A DNA stretch of 7,579 bases from Bacteroidota bacterium (lineage in GTDB: Bacteria; Bacteroidota; UBA10030; UBA6906). The stretch covers positions 1 to 7,579 of the forward strand of contig JAERML010000317.1 in NCBI GenBank assembly GCA_016844425.1, read 5' to 3'. Both the position numbers and the translations under genes were made by a program. Each line of letters opens with the position of its first letter. Position 1 is the first letter of the stretch. Below the pieces are notes generated by a model. The model was not told the DNA's origin. It ran no database searches and was given only the letters and a program-made list of their open reading frames with translations. Below are positions 1 through 7,309 of the stretch, one piece after another.

Positions 1-223
1 GGAGGAATGGCTCTTGCAAGTTGACTAATGCTCATGGAATGCGGACCTCAATTTCCTCAGGGAAAGAAAATTGTTGTTGATTATTGATCGATCAGAAAAG
101 AACGGGTGAGACGTACGGCAGGAGTGCCGGTGGAAATATCTTCAGCACTTCACTCGAAAGTTACACAGAGGGAAGCAGAGAAACAAGCAGTTACCGATGT
201 TAGTAGGACGCAGATGGGGGAGG
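1..223. other. Left-edge region with no recognisable gene
   Basis: This stretch follows the FmdB-like stop. I see no convincing coding frame, RNA or strong terminator. It holds a 5-bp hairpin TTTCC-TCAG-GGAAA at 52-65 and a 10-bp palindrome TGATCGATCA at 85-94. Neither has a T-run that would make it a good terminator for the minus-strand genes. It may be the intergenic space before the next gene outside the window. Confidence 0.5.
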
Positions 224-550
224 CTACTCCTTTTTTGCGGGCGGCGGGGCACTGTCGCCGGAAGGTTTGCTTTCGGATGACTTGCTTTCGGGGGATGGAG
301 GGGAGGCTGAAGAATCGGACTTCGTCTCCTCCTTCTTCTTGGTCTTGGGCGCTTCCTTCTTATCCGACTTCTTGTAGTCCGTCAGGTAGAACCCGGAGCC
401 TTTGAAGATGAGTCCGGAGCCCGAGCTCATGATACGCGCAAGACTGTCCGTCTTGCAGTTGGGACAGCGGACCAGGGGAGGCTCTTTCATAGACTGAAGT
501 TCTTCCAGCTCAAAGCCGCAGTTCTTGCATTGGTATTCGTACGTTGGCAT
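224..550 (-). CDS. FmdB-family zinc-ribbon protein with charged C-terminal tail
   Basis: This 108-residue protein starts MPTYEYQCKNCG and carries a small zinc ribbon with C8, C11, C29 and C32 as two CxxC pairs. The conserved FmdB block GLIFKGSGFYLTDYK follows at about residues 46-60. FmdB proteins are putative regulatory or zinc-binding proteins whose biochemical role is poorly known; the name comes from a methylotroph formamidase cluster. From residue 61 to the end the protein is low complexity, rich in Lys, Ser, Glu and Pro, and probably disordered. The ATG is preceded by AAGGA at a good distance, which supports this start. It lies 45 bp downstream of the aminotransferase gene on the same strand and is the last recognisable gene of the run. 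Family assignment is firm; function is not. Confidence 0.9.
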   Translation of the reverse strand: MPTYEYQCKNCGFELEELQSMKEPPLVRCPNCKTDSLARIMSSGSGLIFKGSGFYLTDYKKSDKKEAPKTKKKEETKSDSSASPPSPESKSSESKPSGDSAPPPAKKE

Positions 551-595
551 TCAAATCCTTTCGGAACAAAAACGGACCAGGGGGGTCACGTACGG

Positions 596-1792
596 TTAAC
601 GATTCAGTCCTTCCAATCCTGCTTTCAACTTCTTCATCCCCCGCTCGAGTTCGGACATTGAGCACGCATAGGAAATCCGCAGGCAACGGTCATCCCCAAA
701 CGCCGAACCAGGCATAGCACCGACGTGGCAATGTTCGAGGAGGTATTGCGCAAGTCCATCCGAATTAATAACGCGTTGCTCTTTGAATTTCCTTCCGTAG
801 AACTTCTCCACCCCAAAGAAGGCATAGAACGCTCCTACAGGTATGGCCACGTCCACATCGTGCATTGCAGAGAGAGACTTGACAACATATTCCCTCCGCC
901 GGTCAAACTCAGCCACCATCGCATCGAGGTCATTGGTTGAGCCGCTTAATGCGGCCACGGTCGCTTTTTGTGCAATCGAGTTGGCGTTGGAAGTGAGCTG
1001 ACTTTGAAACTTTGCCGCAGCTTCCAGGACTGCGGGTGGTCCCCCCATGTACCCGATGCGCCAGCCGGTCATCGAGAATGCCTTGGAGACGCCGTTGACT
1101 GTGATGACATGGTCTTTCACTTTCTTCACCGCACCTATACTGAAGTGCCGGTGGCCATCGTAGATTACTTTCTCGTAGATCTCGTCGCTGATGACGAAGA
1201 TGCCAGTCTCATGAACGATCGATGCAATATCCTCGAGCAGACTGCGGCTGTAGACGGCGCCCGTGGGGTTGTTGGGAGAATTGAGAATCAGGGCTTTGGT
1301 TTTCGGGGAGATGGCCCGCCGGATGCTGCGTGGATCCGGTTGGAACTGGTGTTCGAGTGTGGTCCTCACAACGACAGGGACGGCGTCCACCAGCTTCACC
1401 ATCTCGGGGTAACTCACCCAGTACGGACTGATAATGACCACCTCGTCTCCTTTGTTGCAGACGGCCTGCAGTGCGCCGTAAATGGACTGCTTGGCTCCGT
1501 TGGAGACGAGGATCTGATCGGGTTCGAAGTGGAGATCGTTGTCGAGAGCGAACTTCCTGATGATGGCTTGAATGAGATCGGGGGAACCCTGGTTGGCGGT
1601 GTACTTTGTGAAATTTGCTTCGATGGCTTTGATAGCCGCTTCTTTCACATGACGCGGGGTTGGGAAATCCGGCTCGCCGGCTGTCAGGCTCACCACATCG
1701 ACGCCGGAGTCCTTCATGCGCTTTGCCTTTGCGGCAATAGCGAGCGTCTGGGATTCTTCTCCCCGTTGAATCTTGCGTGATAACGTCAGCAT
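596..1792 (-). CDS. Aspartate aminotransferase-type PLP enzyme (class I/II, subgroup I-beta-like)
   Basis: This complete 398-residue pyridoxal-phosphate enzyme probably interconverts aspartate and 2-oxoglutarate with oxaloacetate and glutamate in the cytoplasm. Visible landmarks are TAGEPDFPTP (about 37-46), YTANQGSPDL (64-73), NSPNNPTGAV with the cofactor-binding Asn near 175, SDEIYEKV with Asp203 and Tyr206, the Schiff-base lysine K237 in GVSKAFSMTGWRIGY, and the substrate-carboxylate arginine near R372 in LRISYACSM. Length and motif spacing match bacterial AspC/AspB of the thermophile-type subgroup. Related enzymes of this fold act on aromatic amino acids or prephenate, so the exact substrate is inferred. 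The ATG lies 10 bp after the coaD stop. No strong ribosome-binding site is seen, so translation may depend on coupling to coaD. Confidence 0.93.
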   Translation of the reverse strand: MLTLSRKIQRGEESQTLAIAAKAKRMKDSGVDVVSLTAGEPDFPTPRHVKEAAIKAIEANFTKYTANQGSPDLIQAIIRKFALDNDLHFEPDQILVSNGAKQSIYGALQAVCNKGDEVVIISPYWVSYPEMVKLVDAVPVVVRTTLEHQFQPDPRSIRRAISPKTKALILNSPNNPTGAVYSRSLLEDIASIVHETGIFVISDEIYEKVIYDGHRHFSIGAVKKVKDHVITVNGVSKAFSMTGWRIGYMGGPPAVLEAAAKFQSQLTSNANSIAQKATVAALSGSTNDLDAMVAEFDRRREYVVKSLSAMHDVDVAIPVGAFYAFFGVEKFYGRKFKEQRVINSDGLAQYLLEHCHVGAMPGSAFGDDRCLRISYACSMSELERGMKKLKAGLEGLNR

Positions 1793-1802
1793 GAAAGAAC
1801 AG

Positions 1803-2249
1803 TTACCGCCTTGAAAGAGACTTTACTTTTGCAATGAGACGTCGCCGCACACTTGCGGGAACGAAATCCGACACATCACCTCCGAGTCGGGCAATCTCTC
1901 GCACAATCGACGAGTTGAGATATGTGAAGCGCTCGTCAGGAACCAGGAACACCGTATCGATGGTACTGTTCATCTTGCGATTGGTCAGGGCCATCTGGAA
2001 CTCAAACTCGAAATCGGAAACAGCGCGCAGGCCGCGAATGATCGCAGTTGCCTTTTTCCGGACAACATACTCTACGAGGAGTCCGTCGAAGATATCCACC
2101 GTGACGCGTATATTCTTTCTGAACACCTCTCTGATCATTGTCACCCGTTCTTCCCCAGAAAAGAGAGGGGCCTTTGACGAGTTACGCGCAACCAGCACGA
2201 TGATTTTGTCAAACAAGGTGCCCGGGTACACGGCAATGCGCTTCGTCAT
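1803..2249 (-). CDS. coaD: Phosphopantetheine adenylyltransferase lacking its HxGH segment (in-frame internal deletion)
   Basis: CoaD transfers AMP from ATP to 4'-phosphopantetheine, the penultimate step of coenzyme A synthesis. This 148-residue version starts MTKRIAVYPGT and then jumps directly to LFDKIIVLVARNSSKAP. In E. coli CoaD the same two blocks are separated by 17 residues (FDPITNGH plus the following helix). Adding 17 gives 165, close to the normal family length. The missing part contains the catalytic HxGH nucleotide-binding motif and the start of the first helix. Everything after it looks normal, including IRGLRAVSDFEFE (71-83) and YLNSSIVREIA (110-120). The reading frame is kept across the junction at 2216/2217. 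The start overlaps the rsmD stop as ATGA. The family is certain; as written, the protein should lack adenylyltransferase activity, unless the gap is an assembly artefact. Confidence 0.88.
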   Translation of the reverse strand: MTKRIAVYPGTLFDKIIVLVARNSSKAPLFSGEERVTMIREVFRKNIRVTVDIFDGLLVEYVVRKKATAIIRGLRAVSDFEFEFQMALTNRKMNSTIDTVFLVPDERFTYLNSSIVREIARLGGDVSDFVPASVRRRLIAKVKSLSRR

Positions 2250-2812
2250 GAGACTGGTTCCTCGGGTCGGGGGTGTCGGAAAAACGTCACCATGGTCTGG
2301 CCAAACTTTTTCTCCGGTCCCACGTGATACTGGGCCGTGCTGATGAAGTGAAGGTTCGATGCATGTTCGATTAAGAGGTACCCGTGTTTCTGCAGCAAGG
2401 CCTTTCCGAATACAAGCCCCGGGATCTCCACCGTTTCTTCAAATGCATACGGTGGATCGGCGAAAATTAGATCGAACGGTCCGCCTCCATTCCCGATGTA
2501 CCGTATCGCATCCATTTCCAGGATCGTTGCTGCTTCTTCGCATCCCAGGGTATCGATGTTTCGCTCGATGCACTCAGCTGCTCCCTCATTGCTCTCAACA
2601 AAAGTGACGTGGGCAGCCCCCCGGCTCAAAGCTTCGATGCCGAGGTTGCCGCTTCCGGCGAACAGATCCAGAACGTGAGCACCTTCGAGATCGAGGCGGT
2701 TCATAAGCATGTTGAAAATCGACTGTTTGACGCGGTCAGTGGCAGGTCGGACCGACAAATCGTCCACCGTCTTAATGGTCCTTCCTTTGTACAGGCCGGT
2801 AATTACCCGCAT
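2246..2812 (-). CDS. rsmD: 16S rRNA (guanine-966-N2)-methyltransferase RsmD
   Basis: This 188-residue SAM-dependent methyltransferase of the RsmD family modifies G966 (E. coli numbering) of 16S rRNA during small-subunit assembly. It starts MRVITGLYKGR, followed by the family hallmark VRPATDRVK (21-29). The SAM-binding motif I is VLDLFAGSGNLGIEAL (about 47-62), an acidic residue follows in FVESNEG, and the catalytic DPPY motif lies at 119-122. Length is normal and no disruption is visible. It begins 3 bp after the stop of the PilM-like gene and its stop overlaps the coaD start. The rsmD-coaD pairing is common in bacteria and supports both calls. Confidence 0.95.
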   Translation of the reverse strand: MRVITGLYKGRTIKTVDDLSVRPATDRVKQSIFNMLMNRLDLEGAHVLDLFAGSGNLGIEALSRGAAHVTFVESNEGAAECIERNIDTLGCEEAATILEMDAIRYIGNGGGPFDLIFADPPYAFEETVEIPGLVFGKALLQKHGYLLIEHASNLHFISTAQYHVGPEKKFGQTMVTFFRHPRPEEPVS

Positions 2813-2815
2813 GGG

Positions 2816-3715
2816 TTAGTCCCGCCGCAAGGCGACACCAACGGCCGATGCGAACCGGTAGGAAGGTACAGAGAGGTGGTCAGCGAGACGCAGGGAATCG
2901 GACACTTTTACGTGACGAAGAGGGTTCAGCGCCTCGACCAGAAGCGAGGATCCCCGGCGGATTTGGACGAGGAGGTCTTTGTCGAGAAAAGGACCGTACA
3001 CCGTGATCGAGTAGATACCTTTGGTCTCACGTGACAGCAGGCCGATCTGCTCAACAATCTCCTTGTTCGATTGTACCACGGAATAACTGTACGATTCCAT
3101 GTTACCGTTCTTAATCAAACTGACATCGAGACGATTCTCTTTCACACCGACGAGGGCGAGGTACTTTCTGTTCGTGTCAGGATAATTGACCCGAAGCGCA
3201 GTGTCAGCACTGAAGTGGTCCACATCGAGGACGTGAAGCGTCAGCCCCATTTGTTGGACTGCTTGTTGCACGAGATATACATCGTGGCGCTGGACGGAAA
3301 CGCTCAGGACCTCATTCCATCCATCCGCAGGACGCTGCGTCAGAACATGTACATCCGTGACAAACTCCTTGGATGAGAGTTCCGGGAAAAATTGGCTTAG
3401 TTCCCAGTTGATATGCTCATTGATCTGAATGCGCGAGAGCCCGTCATCCATGGGGATCGAATTGAGGAACATATCCGCTGTGTCGAGAGAGACAGAGACT
3501 TTGCGAGACCGTGAGCGGTTGACTTTCATGAACGCCGTCAGGTACTCGATAAACCTGGTTGTGCCCTGTCCGTTATGTCCCGCGCTCGTTGGAAGCGTGT
3601 TCTCCCATTCATCGATTGCAAGCAGTGTATTGGAAGGCCCGTCCTGCTCGATCTCGACGGCCTGCACACTTTTATCGCTGAGACTGAGACCGAGAACTGT
3701 TTCCTTTGCGGCCAT
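2816..3715 (-). CDS. PilM-like actin-fold protein (putative pilus/secretion assembly ATPase relative)
   Basis: This 299-residue protein resembles PilM, the cytoplasmic actin-like protein that couples type IV pilus and competence machinery to the inner membrane. The N-terminal VLGLSLSDKSVQAVEIE (about 7-23) corresponds to the first phosphate-binding strand-turn, though the usual DIGSSS-type motif is degenerate. KVSVSLDTADMFLNSIPM (72-89), INEHINWELSQFFP (98-111), VLDVDHFSADTALRVNYP (162-179) and LALVGVKENRLDVSLIKNG (186-204) follow the PilM order, and FASAVGVALRRD ends it like PilM. No signal peptide or membrane helix is seen. It is shorter than typical PilM (about 350). The start is supported by GAGGTG seven bases upstream of the ATG, and a promoter candidate lies in the preceding gap. 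No pilN, pilO or pilQ is nearby, so a pilus role is only inferred from the fold and the ComEA-like neighbour. Confidence 0.65.
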   Translation of the reverse strand: MAAKETVLGLSLSDKSVQAVEIEQDGPSNTLLAIDEWENTLPTSAGHNGQGTTRFIEYLTAFMKVNRSRSRKVSVSLDTADMFLNSIPMDDGLSRIQINEHINWELSQFFPELSSKEFVTDVHVLTQRPADGWNEVLSVSVQRHDVYLVQQAVQQMGLTLHVLDVDHFSADTALRVNYPDTNRKYLALVGVKENRLDVSLIKNGNMESYSYSVVQSNKEIVEQIGLLSRETKGIYSITVYGPFLDKDLLVQIRRGSSLLVEALNPLRHVKVSDSLRLADHLSVPSYRFASAVGVALRRD

Positions 3716-3786
3716 CTGAAGGCACCTCGTGAAAGAGTTCAGAAGATATAGGTGAGAAAGAGGAGTGCTGTCTTTGAATCGCCGGT

Positions 3787-3815
3787 AATATGCACAAAAG
3801 GGAAGAGTTAGTCAA
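3787..3815 (-). promoter_or_regulatory. Candidate sigma70-type promoter for the PilM-like gene
   Basis: On the minus strand, TTGACT (3815-3810) and CATATT (3792-3787) are separated by exactly 17 bases. This lies inside the 113-bp gap between the helix-hairpin-helix gene and the PilM-like gene, about 70 bp before the PilM-like ATG. The -35 matches 5 of 6 consensus positions and the -10 matches 4 of 6. It would allow the left-hand genes (PilM-like, rsmD, coaD, aminotransferase, FmdB) to be expressed independently of the heat-shock operon. This is pattern evidence only. Confidence 0.4.
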
Positions 3816-3828
3816 GAAAGGAACGCGA

Positions 3829-4321
3829 CTACTTGACTGTAAGAAATGGCCTGATCCGTTCGAGCGTCTTCTTACCGATGCCCTTCACGTTCGTAAGGTC
3901 GTCAACGGAGGTATATGATCCATAATCTTCCCGGTAGAGAATGATCCTCTCGGCATAACTTTCGCCGATCCCTGGGAGCTGCATGAGCTGGTCCTTCGTT
4001 GCTGTGTTGATGTTGATACTTGACGGAGGCAAGGTGCTGGAGGCTGGAGGTCTTACGTAGGCCTTTGTTGTTGCGGTCGGCACGTGGAACGGCCTTTGGT
4101 GTCGGGTTGGACAATGCGGCAAGCTTTTTTGACCGTTCGAGGAAGATGCTATCGGATCGGGAATAGTCGAACTGACCGGTGGGTGCGCCGGCGCGGGAAG
4201 TGGACTGATTGTACCACCGGATGCCGAGGCCGATCAGGAAGGTCACCGAGAGAAAGAGAATTACACGAATCTCGCTACGCGTAAAACCGAATGTCTGTTG
4301 CAGTGACGTGAAGAAGCGCAT
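3829..4321 (-). CDS. Membrane-anchored helix-hairpin-helix (ComEA-type) DNA-binding protein, frameshifted
   Basis: Two frames together encode one protein. The first frame starts at the ATG at 4321 (MRFFTSLQQTFGFTR) and has one membrane helix, roughly residues 19-37 (VILFLSVTFLIGLGIRWY), then a polar linker. The second frame carries a Pro/Thr/Ser-rich linker and a ComEA-type domain: ININTATKDQL, LPGIGESYAERII and VKGIGKKTLERIRPFL, that is, two helix-hairpin-helix motifs ending at TAG 3829. Moving between them needs a +1 shift (one base too many, or two missing). The second frame opens only after a TAG at 4152-4150 and the first closes at 3902, so the shift lies between, most plausibly near 4070-4090. 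Removing one base would give about 163 residues. ComEA binds incoming DNA during transformation, but many bacteria keep such short proteins without known competence. An upstream TTG at 4366 is possible but lacks support. Confidence 0.75.
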
Positions 4322-4389
4322 CGACGCCCCCGGGAATTTTCCAACAATTATCTGCTCAAGGAACAACTGCGTTCAGTTACCGCGAACGA

Positions 4390-5556
4390 TCAAGAGAACG
4401 CACTCTTCATCCGCTCGAAGAAACTCTTGTCCGAATTTGCGGACTTGTCCCCGTCTTTTGGATTAATGTTTGCTGAGTTTGCGAGGTTCTTCAGTGTCGC
4501 CCGCTCCTGGGAATTCAAAGACGTGGGCACCCACACGTTGACCCGAACGAGTTGGTCCCCGCGGCCGTAACTGTTCAAGTGGGGGATTCCCTTCTCCCGC
4601 ATTCGAAGAATGCGTCCCGATTGTGTCCCCGGCTCGATCTTCAACTTGGCCCGACCGGTGAGCGTCGGGACTTCAACGTCGGCCCCGAGTGCCGCTTCGG
4701 GAAAACTGATGAGCAGGTCCAAAATGACATCGTCACTGTTGCGCGTCAGGATAGGGTGCGGTTCCTCCTCGATAACAACGATGATGTCTCCCGGAGGACC
4801 GCCGCGCTGTCCGGCATTGCCTTGACCACGCAGCGGAATGTAATTCCCTTCACTGACACCCGCCGGGACGGTGACCGAGATGACCTGTTCCCCTTGAATG
4901 CGGCCTTCGCCGTGACAGGTGGTGCACTTGTCCTGTATGATTTTTCCTTCACCACCGCAGGTGTTGCAGCTCGTGATGTTGACGAACTGTCCAAAGACCG
5001 AGCGCGATACCTGGCGGAGCTCACCGCTCCCGTTGCACGTCGGGCAGGTAACGCGACCTTTGGCCGATTTCGCGCCACTGCCATTGCATGTCTCGCACGT
5101 GTGCCACTTTTTGATTTTGAGTTTCTTCTCAACACCGGCAGCGATTTCCTCAAGCGTCAGCTTGAGCCGTATTTTCAGATCGGATCCTGGCGTACCACTG
5201 CTCGTCCGTTGCCGCTGCCTTCCCCCGCCAAACATATCATCAAAAATCGACCCGCCAAAGCCGCCGCCGAAGATGTCGCTGAAGGTGTTGAAGATGTCGT
5301 TCGGATCGGTGTACTGCCGGAAGTCGGTGCCGCGCAAACCTTCATGACCGAATTGGTCATAGCGCTTCCGCTTGTCAGCGTCACCCAGTACCTCGTATGC
5401 TTCGGCTGCCTGCTTGAATTTTTCTTCCGCTTCCTTGTTGCTTGGATTTCGGTCGGGGTGGTACTGCAGTGCGAGCTTTCTGTAAGCCTTTTTGATTTCG
5501 TCCTGTGTCGCCTTCCGGTCAACTCCTAGAACGTGATAGTATTCCTGTTTGCTCAT
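4390..5556 (-). CDS. dnaJ: Chaperone DnaJ (Hsp40)
   Basis: This complete 388-residue type I Hsp40 stimulates the ATPase of DnaK and delivers unfolded substrates to it in the cytoplasm. The J domain occupies about residues 5-70 with the essential HPD at 33-35. A Gly/Phe-rich region follows (about 97-112). The zinc-binding region has four CxxCxGxG repeats with cysteine pairs at 154/157, 171/174, 197/200 and 211/214. The C-terminal substrate-binding domains end in [10 protein letters not shown]. All key residues are present. Its ATG overlaps the grpE stop as ATGA, indicating translational coupling. A dnaK gene is not in this window and must lie elsewhere. No clear terminator is seen in the 68 bp after it. 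Confidence 0.97.
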   Translation of the reverse strand: MSKQEYYHVLGVDRKATQDEIKKAYRKLALQYHPDRNPSNKEAEEKFKQAAEAYEVLGDADKRKRYDQFGHEGLRGTDFRQYTDPNDIFNTFSDIFGGGFGGSIFDDMFGGGRQRQRTSSGTPGSDLKIRLKLTLEEIAAGVEKKLKIKKWHTCETCNGSGAKSAKGRVTCPTCNGSGELRQVSRSVFGQFVNITSCNTCGGEGKIIQDKCTTCHGEGRIQGEQVISVTVPAGVSEGNYIPLRGQGNAGQRGGPPGDIIVVIEEEPHPILTRNSDDVILDLLISFPEAALGADVEVPTLTGRAKLKIEPGTQSGRILRMREKGIPHLNSYGRGDQLVRVNVWVPTSLNSQERATLKNLANSANINPKDGDKSANSDKSFFERMKSAFS

Positions 5557-6193
5557 GCGCCAGTTTCAGCTCCCTCTGTATTGCCGTCCGCGGGGACATT
5601 CTCCTGTTCCGGCGGTGTATCCGCTGGACTGGAGACGATCACCTTTGCATGACGAAGGATCTTCTCGTTCAGTTTGTAGCCTCGTTCGACCTCCTCGATC
5701 ACCGTATGGGGAGGGACGTCGCTTCTCGGTACTTGCAGCAAGGCGTCGTGGTACTCGACATCGAATGGTTTCCCGACTGACTCGAAAGGAACAAGCCCCC
5801 TGGCTTCTAATCCCTTCATCAACTTCTGAAAAATCAACTCCACTCCCTTGTAGAATCCTTCGGGGTCCTTCTGGTCTTTTCCTGCTTTCAACGAACGGAC
5901 AAGATCTTCGATGATCGGGATGAGAGAGATCAAGAGGCTCTCATTGGCATTGCGGACAACGTTGATGTACTCCGACTCCGTTCGGCGCTTGTAATTGTCA
6001 AACTCGGCTGCTTTTCGGAGGAACTGGTCTTTGTACGTGTCTGCGAGCTTTTGGAGTTCTTCGATTTTCTGGCGGAGCTGGGCGATCCCGGATTCATCCT
6101 CGTTTGCTTTCGCCTGTCCCCCCTGCCCTGTGTCGGTTTGCGCGGTCGGTTGAAGTTCCTCGTGTAGATTCTTTTCTTCAGTTCTTCAGTCAT
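5553..6193 (-). CDS. grpE: Nucleotide exchange factor GrpE, frameshifted near the N-terminus
   Basis: GrpE releases ADP from DnaK and works with DnaJ. The ATG at 6193 overlaps the hrcA stop (TGATG) and gives MTEELKK, but the rest of GrpE is in another frame. That frame reads [17 protein letters not shown], then [12 protein letters not shown], the long dimerisation helix and the beta domain with [17 protein letters not shown] and [18 protein letters not shown], ending at TGA 5553. The second frame has a TGA at 6188-6186 and no ATG, GTG or TTG before TTG 5933, so it cannot start properly on its own. Adding one base restores a normal 213-residue protein. The most parsimonious site is the four-T run on the plus strand at 6172-6175, which gives [17 protein letters not shown]. 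The six-C run at 6118-6123 is an alternative. The identification is firm; whether the lesion is real is open. Confidence 0.9.
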
Positions 6194-7239
6194 CAGGTTC
6201 TGGTTGAATTGGTGAACATCTCTGAAATCGTTCTTGCCACATAATCAATGAGAGGAATCATCCGGGAATAGTGCATCCTCGTGGGGCCGATGACGCCGAT
6301 TGTTCCAACGACGTCGCCCACATTGTACGTAGACGTTATAACGCTGTATGGTTTCATTTTTTCGTCCTGGTTTTCCTCTCCAATTGTCACACGAATTTCA
6401 TTCGGTCGGGCCTCGTTCTTTTCCAGGACGTGAATGATAATCTCTTCGTTGTTGATTAACTCAATAACACTCCGGAACTCTTTCGGGTTCAGAAACTCGG
6501 GTTGATCCAGCATCCCCTCGGTTCCGGCGATGTGGAGTTTCTCCGGTCGGTTGGCGACGAACAATTTGTCCACGGAATCAATGAACAATCTGATTAGACC
6601 GGTTTCCTCGTCCCGGGCATCATTTACCCGTTCGACAAAGCTCCCCCGAATTTGCTCAAGCGTCAAGCCGCTGAGCCGCTCATTCAAAAAACGACCCAGA
6701 TCCTCAAGCCTCTCACGAGGGATTTCACTTGCTACTTCCATCATGATGGTCCGAACCAATCCGGACTTTATGGAGATGATCACCATGATCCGGTTCCCGG
6801 TGAGGGGGACCAGCTCCATTTTCTCAAACGTTCCGCTGTTCAAATGCGGTGGGGTGACAATACAGAGTTGGTGCGAAATTCTCCCGAGGATTCTGGACGA
6901 TTCCCTTAAGAGTGCATCGGTTTCCTCAGCAGAATCAAGGTTTTTGCGAATTGCCTGTTGGTCCTTTTCAGAAAGTTGCTCAATCCGCATCAAGCTGTCG
7001 AGATAGAACCTGTACCCCAAATCTGTGGGAACGCGGCCCGCCGAAGTGTGTGGATGATTAATATACCCCATATACTCCAAATCGGACATAACATTACGAA
7101 TGCTGGCTGAGCTTAGGCCAAGGGCAGCATCATGTCTCTTGGAGATGTATCGTGACCCTATCGGTGTTGCGGTCTCGATAAAGTCGTGGATGACGTACCG
7201 GAGAACGGTCCTCTCTCGGTCTGTTAACTCACCTGGCAT
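6193..7239 (-). CDS. hrcA: Heat-inducible transcription repressor HrcA
   Basis: This complete 348-residue HrcA represses chaperone genes by binding CIRCE operators; its folding is monitored by GroEL in well-studied bacteria. The N-terminal winged-helix domain (about 1-75) contains the family signature: ERTVLRYVIHDFIETATPIGSR, GLSSASIRNVMSDLEYMGYI and HPHTSAGRVPTDLGYRFYLD. The GAF-like middle region follows, and the C-terminus has GTIGVIGPTRMHYSRMIPLIDY, typical of HrcA. It is the first gene of the operon, reading into grpE through a TGATG overlap. A strong promoter and one perfect CIRCE half-site lie upstream, so autoregulation is likely. Only a weak purine-rich ribosome-binding site precedes the ATG. 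Confidence 0.96.
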   Translation of the reverse strand: MPGELTDRERTVLRYVIHDFIETATPIGSRYISKRHDAALGLSSASIRNVMSDLEYMGYINHPHTSAGRVPTDLGYRFYLDSLMRIEQLSEKDQQAIRKNLDSAEETDALLRESSRILGRISHQLCIVTPPHLNSGTFEKMELVPLTGNRIMVIISIKSGLVRTIMMEVASEIPRERLEDLGRFLNERLSGLTLEQIRGSFVERVNDARDEETGLIRLFIDSVDKLFVANRPEKLHIAGTEGMLDQPEFLNPKEFRSVIELINNEEIIIHVLEKNEARPNEIRVTIGEENQDEKMKPYSVITSTYNVGDVVGTIGVIGPTRMHYSRMIPLIDYVARTISEMFTNSTRT

Positions 7240-7280
7240 TCTGGATCATCTCTCGAGGGATTCATGATAATTTGTGTTAA

Positions 7281-7309
7281 ATAATAACGATTCCGGCTGC
7301 TTTTGTCAA
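7281..7309 (-). promoter_or_regulatory. Sigma70-type promoter of the hrcA-grpE-dnaJ operon
   Basis: On the minus strand a perfect TTGACA (7309-7304) is followed after exactly 17 bases by TATTAT (7286-7281), which matches 5 of 6 consensus -10 positions. Transcription would begin near 7274 and leave a leader of about 35 bases before the hrcA ATG at 7239. The match is strong and correctly placed. It resembles vegetative sigma70 promoters rather than the Bacteroides-type TTTG/TAnnTTTG consensus. Confidence 0.75.

Noticed and set aside
216..236. Plus-strand hairpin GGAG-GCTA-CTCC followed by six T, resembling a terminator
   Set aside because: The stem is only 4 bp plus possible G-U pairs, it overlaps the FmdB-like stop codon, and no plus-strand gene precedes it in the window.
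551..595. Minus-strand GACC-CCCCT-GGTC hairpin followed by a T5 run between the aminotransferase and FmdB-like genes
   Set aside because: A 4-bp stem is too weak to call a terminator with confidence, and the next gene continues on the same strand with a good ribosome-binding site.
968..1780. Long plus-strand open frame of 270 codons
   Set aside because: It lies antisense to the aminotransferase, whose motifs are complete. Its translation shows no recognisable domain and is a shadow of the real gene.
3763..3771. Second CIRCE-like half (ACAGCACTC on the minus strand, 7 of 9) upstream of the PilM-like gene
   Set aside because: No matching second half exists at the right spacing (1 of 9), and a 7-base match in the intergenic DNA can occur by chance.
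4322..4389. Small hairpin AACTG-AACG-CAGTT after dnaJ as an operon terminator
   Set aside because: The stem is 5 bp, not GC-rich, and lacks a following T-run, so read-through into the next gene is as likely.
4552..5529. Plus-strand open frame of 325 codons
   Set aside because: It is fully antisense to dnaJ, which has every family motif. The plus-strand translation looks like a codon-bias shadow.
6172..6193. Programmed -1 frameshift signal in grpE
   Set aside because: The local codons AAG AAA AGA do not give good re-pairing in the -1 frame and I saw no clear stimulatory structure. A sequencing indel is simpler, though not proven.
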